Assembly (NCBI RefSeq): GCF_005048855.1
Contig: NZ_SUME01000009.1
Span: forward strand, 62,001-126,000
Length of the DNA stretch: 64,000 bases
Reading direction: 5' to 3'
Source of the DNA: Sphingobacterium olei
Lineage (GTDB): Bacteria > Bacteroidota > Bacteroidia > Sphingobacteriales > Sphingobacteriaceae
A program made the position numbers and the translations under genes. The notes beneath the pieces are model-generated. The model saw only the letters and a program-made list of their open reading frames with translations, made no database searches and had not been told where the DNA came from. Of the stretch, positions 17,894 to 25,617 are shown piece after piece; the stretch's first letter is position 1, and the number at the start of each line of letters is the position of its first letter.

Positions 17894-18754
17894 ATGATAA
17901 TTATTGCAGATGGCGGATCCACCAAGACCAATTGGTGCCTATTAGATGATAATCAAAAAAAGATTTATTTTAACACGGAAGGGTACAATCCTTACTTTGT
18001 AGATAGCGAATACATTCTCAACTCTTTGAAAAAAGGTCTTCCGAATGATTTGCCTCTAGACAAGGTAAAAGAAGTAAATTATTACGGGGCAGGAGTTCAT
18101 AATGAAGAAAAAGCGAAAATTGTAGCAGATGCGATTGAGGCGCTGTTTCCCAATGCAAAAGTTGAGATTGGTCATGACCTTCTTGCTGCTGCACGCGCAT
18201 TACTAGGTAATGAAGCGGGTTTTGCGGCTATTTTGGGTACAGGCACAAATACGTGCATTTATGATGGCAATGAAATCACCTTCAATATCAATTCAGCAGC
18301 CTATATATTAGGTGATGAAGGGAGTGGATGTTATATTGGAAAGAAGTTATTAACAGATTTTGTTCGTGGTCTAATGCCAACAGATGTTTCGAAAGTTTTC
18401 TTCGAGACTTATCAACTTACACCTGATGAAATTATTGATAATGTATATACAAAACCATTAGCAAATCGTTTCTGCGCAAGTTTTAGTAAATTTGTATACG
18501 ACAATAATGTAAATATTGAATATACACGTAAAATTGTAGATGATGCATTCGAAGCTTTCTTCGCTAATTTGGTAAGTAAATATCCAAATTATCAAGAGTA
18601 CACATTCAACTGTATCGGATCTGTTGCTTACAATTTCCGAAACGTACTTGAATATAAAGCGACTCAATATGGAATGAAAGTTGGAAAAATCATCCGTTCT
18701 CCAATAGATGATTTAGTTAAATTTCACATCGAAAGAGCTGTTGAGAAGAGCTAA
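17894..18754 (+). CDS. BadF/BadG-type N-acetylglucosamine kinase-like ATPase
   Basis: Cytoplasmic sugar kinase of the ASKHA fold, 286 residues. The phosphate-1 loop DGGSTKTNW is at residues 5-13, the phosphate-2 type loop GTGTNT follows near 116, and GDEGSG near 142 is a signature shared with GlcNAc/MurNAc kinases (NagK, MurK). Predicted reaction: ATP-dependent 6-phosphorylation of an amino sugar, probably from cell-wall recycling or chitin. It lies next to the FHS transporter but has its own promoter and terminator. A paralogue with the same motifs lies at 22816-23679. No murQ, nagA or nagB is nearby, so substrate assignment is open. Confidence 0.85.
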   Translation: MIIIADGGSTKTNWCLLDDNQKKIYFNTEGYNPYFVDSEYILNSLKKGLPNDLPLDKVKEVNYYGAGVHNEEKAKIVADAIEALFPNAKVEIGHDLLAAARALLGNEAGFAAILGTGTNTCIYDGNEITFNINSAAYILGDEGSGCYIGKKLLTDFVRGLMPTDVSKVFFETYQLTPDEIIDNVYTKPLANRFCASFSKFVYDNNVNIEYTRKIVDDAFEAFFANLVSKYPNYQEYTFNCIGSVAYNFRNVLEYKATQYGMKVGKIIRSPIDDLVKFHIERAVEKS

Positions 18755-18791
18755 AAACGAAAGCCACATTAAAAATGTGGCTTTCGTTTTT
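18753..18791. terminator. Bidirectional terminator between kinase and UPF0173 genes
   Basis: Arms AAAAACGAAAGCCACAT and its complement pair perfectly around a 4-5 nt A-rich loop. The A and T runs on both sides allow termination of both convergent genes. The hairpin starts inside the kinase stop codon. Confidence 0.85.
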
Positions 18792-18800
18792 ATAAAGAAT

Positions 18801-19496
18801 TTATAAGATTATAGTTTCTCCTATAGAAGGGAGTTCTAATCGCAATTCGGACTCCTGAAATAATGCTATAGCTTTCTTTTTGTCTATAGCAATAGGAGGA
18901 AAAGTGTCGTAATGTATACCAACAATGTTTTTACAATTTATAAATCCGGCCGCTTTTACCGCATCGAACATATCCATTGTATAATGCCCACCGATTGGTA
19001 GAAAAGCCCAATCTAAATCTAAATCATCCAATAATTTCATCTCCAATGTCAAACCGGTATCTCCTGCAAAATAAACTCTTCTATCTCCTATAAAGAAGAC
19101 ATAGCCACAAGGAAATCCGCCATAATTTCCGTCTGGAGTAGAATTGGTATGGAGCGCATACACCATTTTCACTTTACCAAACGGCAAGGTTAATGTCCCG
19201 CCGAAATTAAATTCAATGACGTTTTCCGACTCTACGCCTTGCTTTCTTACCCATTCCGCGGTTTCGACAATAGCCACAACAGTCGCATTGCTCTTCTTTT
19301 GAATCCGCTCCATGTCCGCCACATGATCTTGATGCCCGTGCGACAAAAAAATGTAATCCGGTTCTATAGAACTGATATCAATATATTTTGCTAATGGGTT
19401 ATAGGTAATAAATGGATCTAAAAGCACTTTAGTCCCGTTAAAAGTAAATTCGACACAAGATTGTCCATAATATGTTACCGAAATCTGATCCGCCAT
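18801..19496 (-). CDS. Metallo-beta-lactamase-fold hydrolase, UPF0173 family
   Basis: Cytoplasmic metal-dependent hydrolase of 231 residues with no signal peptide. The beta-lactamase-fold motif HGHQDH near residue 53 (HxHxDH) binds a two-metal centre, and FAGDTG and GIHYDTFPPI supply further metal ligands. This set matches the YtkL/UPF0173 family, whose substrate is not established. The gene follows YbaB on the same strand with a 34-nt gap, so the two are likely co-transcribed. Confidence 0.9.
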   Translation of the reverse strand: MADQISVTYYGQSCVEFTFNGTKVLLDPFITYNPLAKYIDISSIEPDYIFLSHGHQDHVADMERIQKKSNATVVAIVETAEWVRKQGVESENVIEFNFGGTLTLPFGKVKMVYALHTNSTPDGNYGGFPCGYVFFIGDRRVYFAGDTGLTLEMKLLDDLDLDWAFLPIGGHYTMDMFDAVKAAGFINCKNIVGIHYDTFPPIAIDKKKAIALFQESELRLELPSIGETIIL

Positions 19497-19530
19497 CTCA
19501 TTATAAATTTAGTATGTACAAAAAAATCTA

Positions 19531-19839
19531 CTAGCCCTTGTTAAACAAATTGCCCAATCCACCAAGCATATCCTGTGTAGCAGCTTGCATTTCGGTTTGG
19601 CTGACATTCTCCGCCTGCACTAATGCTTTATTCAATGCGACAATTAGCAATTCCTCAATTTGTTCCTTATCTCCATCCTGAAACATTTCGTCACTGATGA
19701 TTATCTCTTTAATCTCCTTATTTGCGGTAGCAACGACGCGTACCTTCCCTCCTTCTGCCTCGCCTGATACAGAAATATTAGTCAATCTAGCTTTGATTTC
19801 TTCTGCTTTTTGTTGAGCTTGAAATAATTTATCGAACAT
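19531..19839 (-). CDS. YbaB/EbfC-family nucleoid-associated protein
   Basis: DNA-binding protein of 102 residues, the normal family length. The layout is typical: N-terminal helix (MFDKLFQAQQKAEEIKARL), central strands with V-x-V-x-A-T-A-N-K, then an amphipathic C-terminal helix and a Gly-rich tail ending LGGLGNLFNKG. Family members bind DNA as dimers and affect expression broadly. In many bacteria ybaB sits beside dnaX/recR; here it stands with a UPF0173 hydrolase instead. Confidence 0.92.
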   Translation of the reverse strand: MFDKLFQAQQKAEEIKARLTNISVSGEAEGGKVRVVATANKEIKEIIISDEMFQDGDKEQIEELLIVALNKALVQAENVSQTEMQAATQDMLGGLGNLFNKG

Positions 19840-19931
19840 AGTTTTTATGTATTAATATTTAAGGCAAGTTACGAAATCAGTATTGTAGCTCAAAATTCAG
19901 CATTGTATTAGGTTAATACAAAAGAGCTAGT

Positions 19932-19939
19932 TACCTTTG
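19932..19939 (+). promoter_or_regulatory. -7 box very close to a start codon
   Basis: TACCTTTG fits TAnnTTTG exactly and ends 4 nt before the ATG at 19944. If it is the -7 element, the transcript would be almost leaderless. No TTG lies at the expected 19-20 nt distance (nearest is 26 nt). Confidence 0.4.
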
Positions 19940-19943
19940 CAAT

Positions 19944-20432
19944 ATGGCAAAATACGAAGAACTAATTGAGGCATTAAAATCAATTAATCCGGAAGAAGCA
20001 GCGCGTTTGGAAGAAGAAATTGATATTATTATACATAAGTTAAAATTCCTTCCGGTAGAAAGTTTTTCCAATGTGATTTTACTGAATCAACAGGAAGATT
20101 TTGAACCGTATACCTCTACTGCCATAGCTGAAAAAGTAAAAATAGCAGGCGGCAGCTTGATGGAAAGTCTAGATTCAAATCCCGATAAAATTATTATAAT
20201 ACAACGAGACGAATCGCTTTACAGTACGCTCCCATTACTCCTTAGTCAACCTGTGATTATACATTCGAAAGCTTTCGCAAATAACGCAATTTATATCATC
20301 CATCGCAGCGAATTCGATAAAAAAGATACAGACTACCTCTCCGATACCGAAATTTTAGCCGAGATATTGCAGCCGAAATATTTCTTCTACGGAAGAGATG
20401 GGATCGACTGGGTTAAATTTGAAATAAACTAA
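19944..20432 (+). CDS. Uncharacterised protein, possible truncated binding-protein fold
   Basis: A 162-residue soluble protein without signal peptide. The N-terminal 35 residues are an acidic helix (INPEEAARLEEEIDIIIHKL). The rest alternates strands and helices. PDKIIIIQRDESLYSTLPL and the following VIIHSKAF, with the end YFFYGRDGIDWVKFEI, give a weak impression of a TroA-like substrate-binding lobe, but no known motif is firm. It is convergent with the next gene and shares a palindromic terminator with it. Function not assigned. Confidence 0.6.
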   Translation: MAKYEELIEALKSINPEEAARLEEEIDIIIHKLKFLPVESFSNVILLNQQEDFEPYTSTAIAEKVKIAGGSLMESLDSNPDKIIIIQRDESLYSTLPLLLSQPVIIHSKAFANNAIYIIHRSEFDKKDTDYLSDTEILAEILQPKYFFYGRDGIDWVKFEIN

Positions 20433-20472
20433 AAAATAAGGGCCTGAAAATTTTCAGGCCCTTATTTTTTAG
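20429..20472. terminator. 44-bp perfect palindrome terminating two convergent genes
   Basis: A perfect palindrome centred at 20450/20451 with a GGGCCTG core and A/T flanks. It contains the TAA stop of the plus-strand gene (20430-20432) and the TAA stop of the minus-strand gene (20469-20471) symmetrically at its two ends, so the terminator overlaps the coding ends of both. Confidence 0.85.
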
Positions 20473-21359
20473 TTTAAGAATTTCTTTCGAAGGATAATAT
20501 ATAATTTATCAACAGTCTGCGGCTTTTCTGACCAGCCGTTCTTCAATGCATAGTTAGATTGTAAAAATGCATCTGCCTCAGCAAAATTATCAAAACGGTT
20601 TAACAGCTCTACCGCTTCACTATAAGCCAAACTGTACCCATTGAACAGGTCTTTTATAAACAAAAGTTTATCATTTAAACTGATAGCAGATTTCAAATCT
20701 AAGATGCGTTCACTTGAGGTAGAAGTCTGAAATTGTTGTGTGAAATTTGTTCCAGTTTGTTTTTGTTGTTGAATCATCTCATTTAGAGTAAGTGGACGGG
20801 AGGGTTTCACAGGTTCTTCAAACCTTACCGACTTTTCCTCCACTACCACTTCATTCACAACCGAAGTTTCAACTACCGGTTCTTTAACAATTTCGGCTTG
20901 TACACGAGATACTGGTTGCTCGAAAGTTTGCTTTTGAATGATAGGTACCTCTTGTTTCGGAACTTCCACGATTTCCTCTATTACTTCTTCAACAACATCA
21001 TCCTGAGCAGTCTCGTCTTGTGTCGATACATCATTAGTAACATTTTTTTCTACAATCTCTTCCTCTATTTTTTGTGCATCTAATTCTTTGTGTTCCAATT
21101 CAAATGATGGCGGTGTAAAAATAGGACTAGAAATCTCATTTTGTTGATCTACTGTATTATTTTCACTCTTTACCGAAAAGTCCGTTGTCAAATTTCTCAA
21201 AGCGTCGATATGGACAGACAAATAATCGATTTTACCAGCAAGCAAAACCAATTCTACCGGATCTATATTCTCTTCTGCTTTTATATCGGCATATTGCGAA
21301 TTTATTTCTGCCAATAAAGTATCGATTTTCGTGAACAATTGTGATTTAGACGTTGCCAT
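20469..21359 (-). CDS. Hypothetical protein with V/E-rich linker and conserved helical C-terminus
   Basis: A 296-residue predicted cytoplasmic protein. Residues 1-65 are helical (LLAEINSQYADIKAEE). About 66-200 are low-complexity, rich in Val, Glu and Pro (e.g. VVEEVIEEIVEVPKQE), probably disordered. The C-terminal about 80 residues (ILDLKSAISLNDKLLFIKDL ... AEADAFLQ ... WSEKPQTVDKLYIILRKKF) resemble a C-terminal module I recall from other Bacteroidota hypothetical proteins. The function is not known. The architecture of two folded ends joined by a long acidic linker suggests a scaffold or adaptor; this is inference. Confidence 0.7.
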   Translation of the reverse strand: MATSKSQLFTKIDTLLAEINSQYADIKAEENIDPVELVLLAGKIDYLSVHIDALRNLTTDFSVKSENNTVDQQNEISSPIFTPPSFELEHKELDAQKIEEEIVEKNVTNDVSTQDETAQDDVVEEVIEEIVEVPKQEVPIIQKQTFEQPVSRVQAEIVKEPVVETSVVNEVVVEEKSVRFEEPVKPSRPLTLNEMIQQQKQTGTNFTQQFQTSTSSERILDLKSAISLNDKLLFIKDLFNGYSLAYSEAVELLNRFDNFAEADAFLQSNYALKNGWSEKPQTVDKLYIILRKKFLN

Positions 21360-21550
21360 TAGATATATTAAAATTTATAGTAATCATTAAATTTGATAAA
21401 GAAATATGATGAATAAAATCTCTTGATTCTGATGCAGTTCAAAAATATCTCTCGCACTCATACCTCAAAAATAATATATAATTTCGATATTCGTGCAGAA
21501 GTATCACAGGTTTTATAGAAACTTAACAGTTTCTGCTCTACATTCAAATT

Positions 21551-22138
21551 ATGCTTTTTTCGGAACACAATTTCAACAATAGAAATAGACAGGTAGGGAG
21601 TATTGAAGTCATTTGTGGCTCTATGTTTTCGGGAAAAACAGAAGAATTAATACGTCGGATGAGAAGAGCACAATTTGCAAAACTTAAGGTAGAAATTTTC
21701 AAACCATCCATGGATATCCGCTATGCAGATAAAGAAGTTGTATCGCATGATAGCAATAGCATTCACTCCACTCCTATCAACCACTCTTCTGCGATACTAC
21801 TACTCAGCAGCGATACAAAAGTAGTTGGAATAGACGAGGCTCAATTTTTCGACGACGAATTGCCAAATGTTTGTATCCAATTGGCAAATAAAGGCATTCG
21901 TGTCATCGTTGCCGGATTGGATATGGATTATCAGGGAAGACCCTTTGGACCGATACCGAATCTTCTCGCTATCGCCGAACACGTTATTAAAGTGCATGCA
22001 GTATGTATGCAATGTGGAGCTCCTGCAAACTATTCATATCGTTTTAACGACAATAAAGACATCGTTTTACTGGGCGAAAAAGAAAGCTATGAACCGAGAT
22101 GCAGATATTGCTACTATAAATTAGTTGAATCTATTTAA
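21551..22138 (+). CDS. tdk: Thymidine kinase
   Basis: Cytoplasmic type II thymidine kinase of 195 residues, phosphorylating thymidine to dTMP in pyrimidine salvage. The P-loop GSMFSGKTEELIRR is at about 22-35. The Walker B-like VVGIDEAQFF motif supplies the general base Glu. GLDMDYQGRPFG is the conserved lasso/loop segment, and Cys pairs in CMQCGAPANYS and CRYCYY form the zinc site. Length and all motifs are normal. It is monocistronic. Confidence 0.96.
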   Translation: MLFSEHNFNNRNRQVGSIEVICGSMFSGKTEELIRRMRRAQFAKLKVEIFKPSMDIRYADKEVVSHDSNSIHSTPINHSSAILLLSSDTKVVGIDEAQFFDDELPNVCIQLANKGIRVIVAGLDMDYQGRPFGPIPNLLAIAEHVIKVHAVCMQCGAPANYSYRFNDNKDIVLLGEKESYEPRCRYCYYKLVESI

Positions 22139-22182
22139 CAGAGATTTAATATTATATAACAAAATTTAACGAATACAGCCCG

Positions 22183-22190
22183 TACCTTTG
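22183..22190 (+). promoter_or_regulatory. Possible -7 element of a small transcript
   Basis: TACCTTTG matches TAnnTTTG exactly in the gap after tdk. It is embedded in a short inverted repeat (GTACCTT-TGT-AAGGTAC) and is followed by a second AAGGTACTT copy. No TTG at the right spacing is visible. Confidence 0.35.
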
Positions 22191-22194
22191 TAAG

Positions 22195-22280
22195 GTACTT
22201 AGGGTAAGGTACTTCATAAAAATTAGGTTTATTGTTGGTTAGTTAGAAAGGAGCTTTGATAATTGAAAAGCTCCTTTTTT
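22195..22280 (+). ncRNA. Candidate small RNA between tdk and gpx
   Basis: The 148-bp gap carries an exact -7 box, a repeated AAGGTACTT unit and, about 60 nt later, a strong terminator, with no open frame between. That order would yield a transcript of roughly 85 nt. The simpler alternative is that the sequence is only the tdk 3' UTR with its terminator. No known RNA family was recognised. Confidence 0.3.
22247..22280 (+). terminator. Intrinsic terminator downstream of tdk
   Basis: An 11-bp stem (22247-22257 with 22267-22277) encloses a 9-nt loop and runs directly into T residues at 22275-22280. It ends tdk, or the candidate small RNA. Confidence 0.85.
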
Positions 22281-22286
22281 GCGCTC

Positions 22287-22799
22287 TTACAATTTACTAA
22301 CAATGCTTTTGTCAAGCGGTGTTACCACCGAACGATATCGGTGTAACAATTTCCCTTTTTCGTCAATTAAATATTTTTCAAAGTTCCATTTTATATTACC
22401 GGTAAAATCTGGATTAGCTTGCGCATTCAAATATTTGAACAAAGGATTTATATCATCGCCTTTCACCTCTACTTTTTCAGAAAGAAGAAATGTAACACCA
22501 AAGTTCTTCTCGCAAAACGATTGGATCTCAGCGTTAGTACCCGCCTCTTGGTTTCCAAAATTGTTTGCCGGAAAACCAATGACGACAACCTTATCACCGT
22601 AAAGGGTATGCAATTCCTGCAATTCTTTATATTGTTTGGTGAAACCACAGTTAGAAGCTGTGTTCACGATCAAAATTTTCTTTCCTTTGAAATCTGACAG
22701 GCTTACTTTTTCTCCATACATGGAAGTAAAAGAAAAATCGTAGATAGATGTTGGTGGGATAACCATATTCAACATCATAATTAAAGACATGATAAGCAT
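22287..22799 (-). CDS. Glutathione peroxidase-family thiol peroxidase
   Basis: A 170-residue peroxidase of the GPx family. A hydrophobic N-terminus (about 1-17) may be a signal peptide. The active-site Cys lies in NTASNCGFTKQY, the conserved FPANNFGNQEAG segment follows, and Trp/Asn come in NIKWNFEKYLID, giving the usual Cys-Gln-Trp-Asn tetrad. Cys rather than Sec is used. It likely reduces lipid or organic hydroperoxides with thioredoxin-type reductants. The gene starts 16 nt after the BadF-type kinase upstream, so the two are probably one transcript. Confidence 0.92.
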   Translation of the reverse strand: MLIMSLIMMLNMVIPPTSIYDFSFTSMYGEKVSLSDFKGKKILIVNTASNCGFTKQYKELQELHTLYGDKVVVIGFPANNFGNQEAGTNAEIQSFCEKNFGVTFLLSEKVEVKGDDINPLFKYLNAQANPDFTGNIKWNFEKYLIDEKGKLLHRYRSVVTPLDKSIVSKL

Positions 22800-22815
22800 A
22801 TTTTTTCTTTTTATA

Positions 22816-23679
22816 TTATATCTGTTGGTAATTCATCTCGCGCTGAATTACAAATTCATAGAGTTCTTCTATTGGTGATTTCAAAATTTTACCAACCCGT
22901 ACACCATGCAGCTCGCACACTTCACGAAGATGCATGTCAAAATGATAAGCTATCCTACCCACAAAGTTACATTCGTATTCCCAATAATTGGGATAGCTCA
23001 TTACATTTGTCCGCGCGTATTCATCAAATCCGTTTCTCAGCAAGTTATCGATAAAGGGATGTAACCTATTTTCACTCATAAACTCGGCAAATGACGCCAA
23101 ATATGAATTAGCCCGCTCCTTTTGGTATACGTTTTTAATAACGATATCTTTTGTCAATCTGTATTTTTCACCAAATGTCTTTGCTAGATCTCGAGGCATT
23201 TTTTCATATAGGTAACTTGTTATTAACTGTTTGCCAAACCAAGATCCTGATCCTTCGTCTCCGAGCACATATCCATTACCATTGTGACTTGGTGATAGAT
23301 TTTCACCGTCAAAAAAACTAATATCTGACCCAGTACCTATCGTAGAGACGTAGCCTTTCTTATGTCCACAGGTGGCATAAGCAGACCCCAATAAATCACT
23401 CTCTACCGATATAAAAGCATGTGGAAATAAATTTGTAAGGGCGTTGGAGACAATCTCCCGTCGATCAGGTGTAACACAACCTGCACCAAAAAAATACACC
23501 TCTCTTATCTCATCGATATACGGGATAATTTCAGGGACTTCTTTCATCACTTTTTCAATATCCTTTTCACTCATAAAGAATGGGTTCAAGCCTTTAGTTC
23601 TAAACTGCAAAGGTTTGCTATCTGGAACATTCAACATCCAATCTGAGCTTGACGAACCACTATCAGCCACTAATATCAT
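22816..23679 (-). CDS. BadF/BadG-type N-acetylglucosamine kinase-like ATPase (paralogue)
   Basis: A 287-residue ASKHA sugar kinase, paralogous to the protein encoded at 17894-18754. It has ADSGSSSSDW as phosphate-1 loop, then GTGSDISFF and VLGDEGSGSWFG. The phosphate-1 loop reads Ser-Ser-Ser where the paralogue has Thr-Lys-Thr, so substrate or activity may differ. The C-terminus also matches the paralogue (VGRIAYHFD...GVRVGKILKSPIEEL). Likely role: phosphorylation of an amino sugar or related metabolite. It is the first gene of a probable operon with glutathione peroxidase and has a good promoter at 23714-23744. Confidence 0.85.
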   Translation of the reverse strand: MILVADSGSSSSDWMLNVPDSKPLQFRTKGLNPFFMSEKDIEKVMKEVPEIIPYIDEIREVYFFGAGCVTPDRREIVSNALTNLFPHAFISVESDLLGSAYATCGHKKGYVSTIGTGSDISFFDGENLSPSHNGNGYVLGDEGSGSWFGKQLITSYLYEKMPRDLAKTFGEKYRLTKDIVIKNVYQKERANSYLASFAEFMSENRLHPFIDNLLRNGFDEYARTNVMSYPNYWEYECNFVGRIAYHFDMHLREVCELHGVRVGKILKSPIEELYEFVIQREMNYQQI

Positions 23680-23713
23680 AGTTATACTATTTTTTAGGTA
23701 TCTACTCGCACCT

Positions 23714-23744
23714 CAAACTTAGATAAATTTACTTTTATATGCAA
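23714..23744 (-). promoter_or_regulatory. Promoter of the second BadF-type kinase gene
   Basis: Read on the minus strand: TTG (23744-23742), a 20-nt spacer, then TAAGTTTG (23721-23714). The -7 box matches the consensus exactly, and the ATG follows 34 nt later. Confidence 0.75.
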
Positions 23745-23777
23745 CAACCTCTCCCTTGAATCCGACAAATATTTATT

Positions 23778-23807
23778 TTGAAGTAGGCTACATTAAAGGT
23801 AATTTTG
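23778..23807 (+). promoter_or_regulatory. Promoter of the M61 peptidase gene
   Basis: TTG at 23778-23780, a 19-nt spacer and TAATTTTG at 23800-23807, an exact match to TTG-N19-TAnnTTTG. The ATG is at 23845. The promoter lies back-to-back with that of the divergent kinase gene. Confidence 0.8.
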
Positions 23808-23844
23808 TCCATTAACGTCATTCACGCAATAGCTTTTTCTTATT

Positions 23845-25590
23845 ATGTCTTTACCATCCATATTTTTCCATGTATCTTTTATTGAACCTCAAGCTCATTA
23901 TGCAGAAATAACCATGCGAATTAAGGGACTACAGAAACCTTTTATAGATGTAAAAATGCCTGTATGGGCACCGGGCTCTTATCTAATACGTGAATATGCC
24001 AAAAATATAGAACGGTTCCAAGTATATACTTCTTCCGAAGAATTGATTCCACATGAAAAGATCTCTAAAAATACGTGGCGTATATATTCCGACAATAGTG
24101 ACATCCGAATTCGTTATAGCGTATATGGTTTTGAAAATTCGGTACGTACAAATTTCATAGATGATTCCCATGCATTTCTAAGCCCAGTGGGAACTTTTAT
24201 GTACGTAGACGATTGCCTAGACTATCCCGTGCAGGTTCAGATTGAAATGCCTGATTTTTGGTCGAAAATATCTACTGGATTGGAAAAATCTATCGGTTTA
24301 GTGAACACTTATAAAGCGCCGAATTTTGACATTTTATTCGACTCTCCTATTGAAATTGGCAACCAAGATACCTGGTCATTTGATATCGAAGGAACATTGC
24401 ATGAATGTGCCATGGTAGGTGGAGGAACTTACGACAAACATAGACTTACTCAAGATATCAGAACCATTGTAGCGGAAGAAAATCGAATCTGGGGTTCCAA
24501 TCCCAATGCATACTATCTCTTTATTACCCACAATTATCAAAATAGTAGTGGCGGACTAGAACATCTCAATTCGACCGTACTCGCCACTTCAAGATTCAGT
24601 TATACTCAAGAGACAACTTACAAAAGCTATCTAAGCTTAATCGCGCATGAATATTTTCACCTCTGGAATGTAAAAAGACTAAGACCTAAAGCATTAGGTC
24701 CTTTTGATTATGAAGCCGAAAACTATACAACTGGGCTTTGGATCATGGAAGGGTTTACATCATATTATGACAATCTGATCATTAGGAGATGTTCCTTTTA
24801 TGACGAAAAAGAATATCTTCAGATGCTTGCGGTAGATTTCAACACCGTATATAATAGACCAGGATATGAAATACAAAGTGCGGCATTAGCAAGTCATGAC
24901 ACCTGGATAAAACAATATCGGCCAGATGAAAATTCACACAATACCAGTATTTCCTATTACAATAAAGGAGCGATGCTTGCCGCGGCATTAGATTTAAAAA
25001 TACTTGCTGAAACTGGTGGTCAACAACGTCTAGACGATGTACTTAAAAGGGCTTATCAGAAATTTTATCTAATAGAAAACCGAGGGTTTGAAGAACATGA
25101 ACTGATGGAACTCATACATCAGACTACCAATGTGGATGTGTCCGAAATATTCCAGGCTGCACACAGCCTAGAGGAACTGGAGTACAATTTATATTTCAAT
25201 AAGGTGGGCTACGAAATTGTCGATCTTAATACAGGCTTACAACCTCTTTCAATGGGTATAAAAACTATAAACAATGATACACGAATCATCGTTAAAAATG
25301 TAGATCGCGATTCAGGTGCTTGGAAAGGGGGAATTAATGTAGATGATGAAATTATTGCCGCTAATGGTTACCGCGTGGATCCTACTGGTCGCACAATCGA
25401 TTACATTTTAACGAACTCCAAAGAGGGTGATCGCGTAAGTCTGATCGTCGCACGGGACGGGTTAATCAAAAATCTGAATATACAACTCCAGTATTCCAAT
25501 AAAAAATCTTTGATCGTTCAGCGTAAGGAAAACGCCACTGCCGAAGAGAGAAGATTGGGGAATATATGGATTGCTTTAGATCAAAAATAA
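23845..25590 (+). CDS. M61-family metallopeptidase with PDZ domain
   Basis: Zinc aminopeptidase-like protein of 581 residues, family M61 (glycyl aminopeptidase type). An N-terminal beta domain (about 1-170) precedes the catalytic domain with HEYFHLWNVKRLRP (HExxH near 270) and downstream zinc-ligand Glu in MEGFTSYYD. A PDZ domain occupies about 465-545 (KNVDRDSGAWKGGINVDDEI). No clear signal peptide is visible, so it may act in the cytoplasm. It is monocistronic with a clear promoter and a hairpin terminator. Confidence 0.92.
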   Translation: MSLPSIFFHVSFIEPQAHYAEITMRIKGLQKPFIDVKMPVWAPGSYLIREYAKNIERFQVYTSSEELIPHEKISKNTWRIYSDNSDIRIRYSVYGFENSVRTNFIDDSHAFLSPVGTFMYVDDCLDYPVQVQIEMPDFWSKISTGLEKSIGLVNTYKAPNFDILFDSPIEIGNQDTWSFDIEGTLHECAMVGGGTYDKHRLTQDIRTIVAEENRIWGSNPNAYYLFITHNYQNSSGGLEHLNSTVLATSRFSYTQETTYKSYLSLIAHEYFHLWNVKRLRPKALGPFDYEAENYTTGLWIMEGFTSYYDNLIIRRCSFYDEKEYLQMLAVDFNTVYNRPGYEIQSAALASHDTWIKQYRPDENSHNTSISYYNKGAMLAAALDLKILAETGGQQRLDDVLKRAYQKFYLIENRGFEEHELMELIHQTTNVDVSEIFQAAHSLEELEYNLYFNKVGYEIVDLNTGLQPLSMGIKTINNDTRIIVKNVDRDSGAWKGGINVDDEIIAANGYRVDPTGRTIDYILTNSKEGDRVSLIVARDGLIKNLNIQLQYSNKKSLIVQRKENATAEERRLGNIWIALDQK

Positions 25591-25617
25591 AGGGTGATTT
25601 TTATCACCCTTTATTTT
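25584..25617. terminator. Bidirectional terminator between M61 and barrel-protein genes
   Basis: A 14-bp stem with AGGGTGA core and A/T flanks around a short T-rich loop. It overlaps the stop codon of the plus-strand peptidase gene and reaches the stop codon of the minus-strand gene. Confidence 0.8.
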
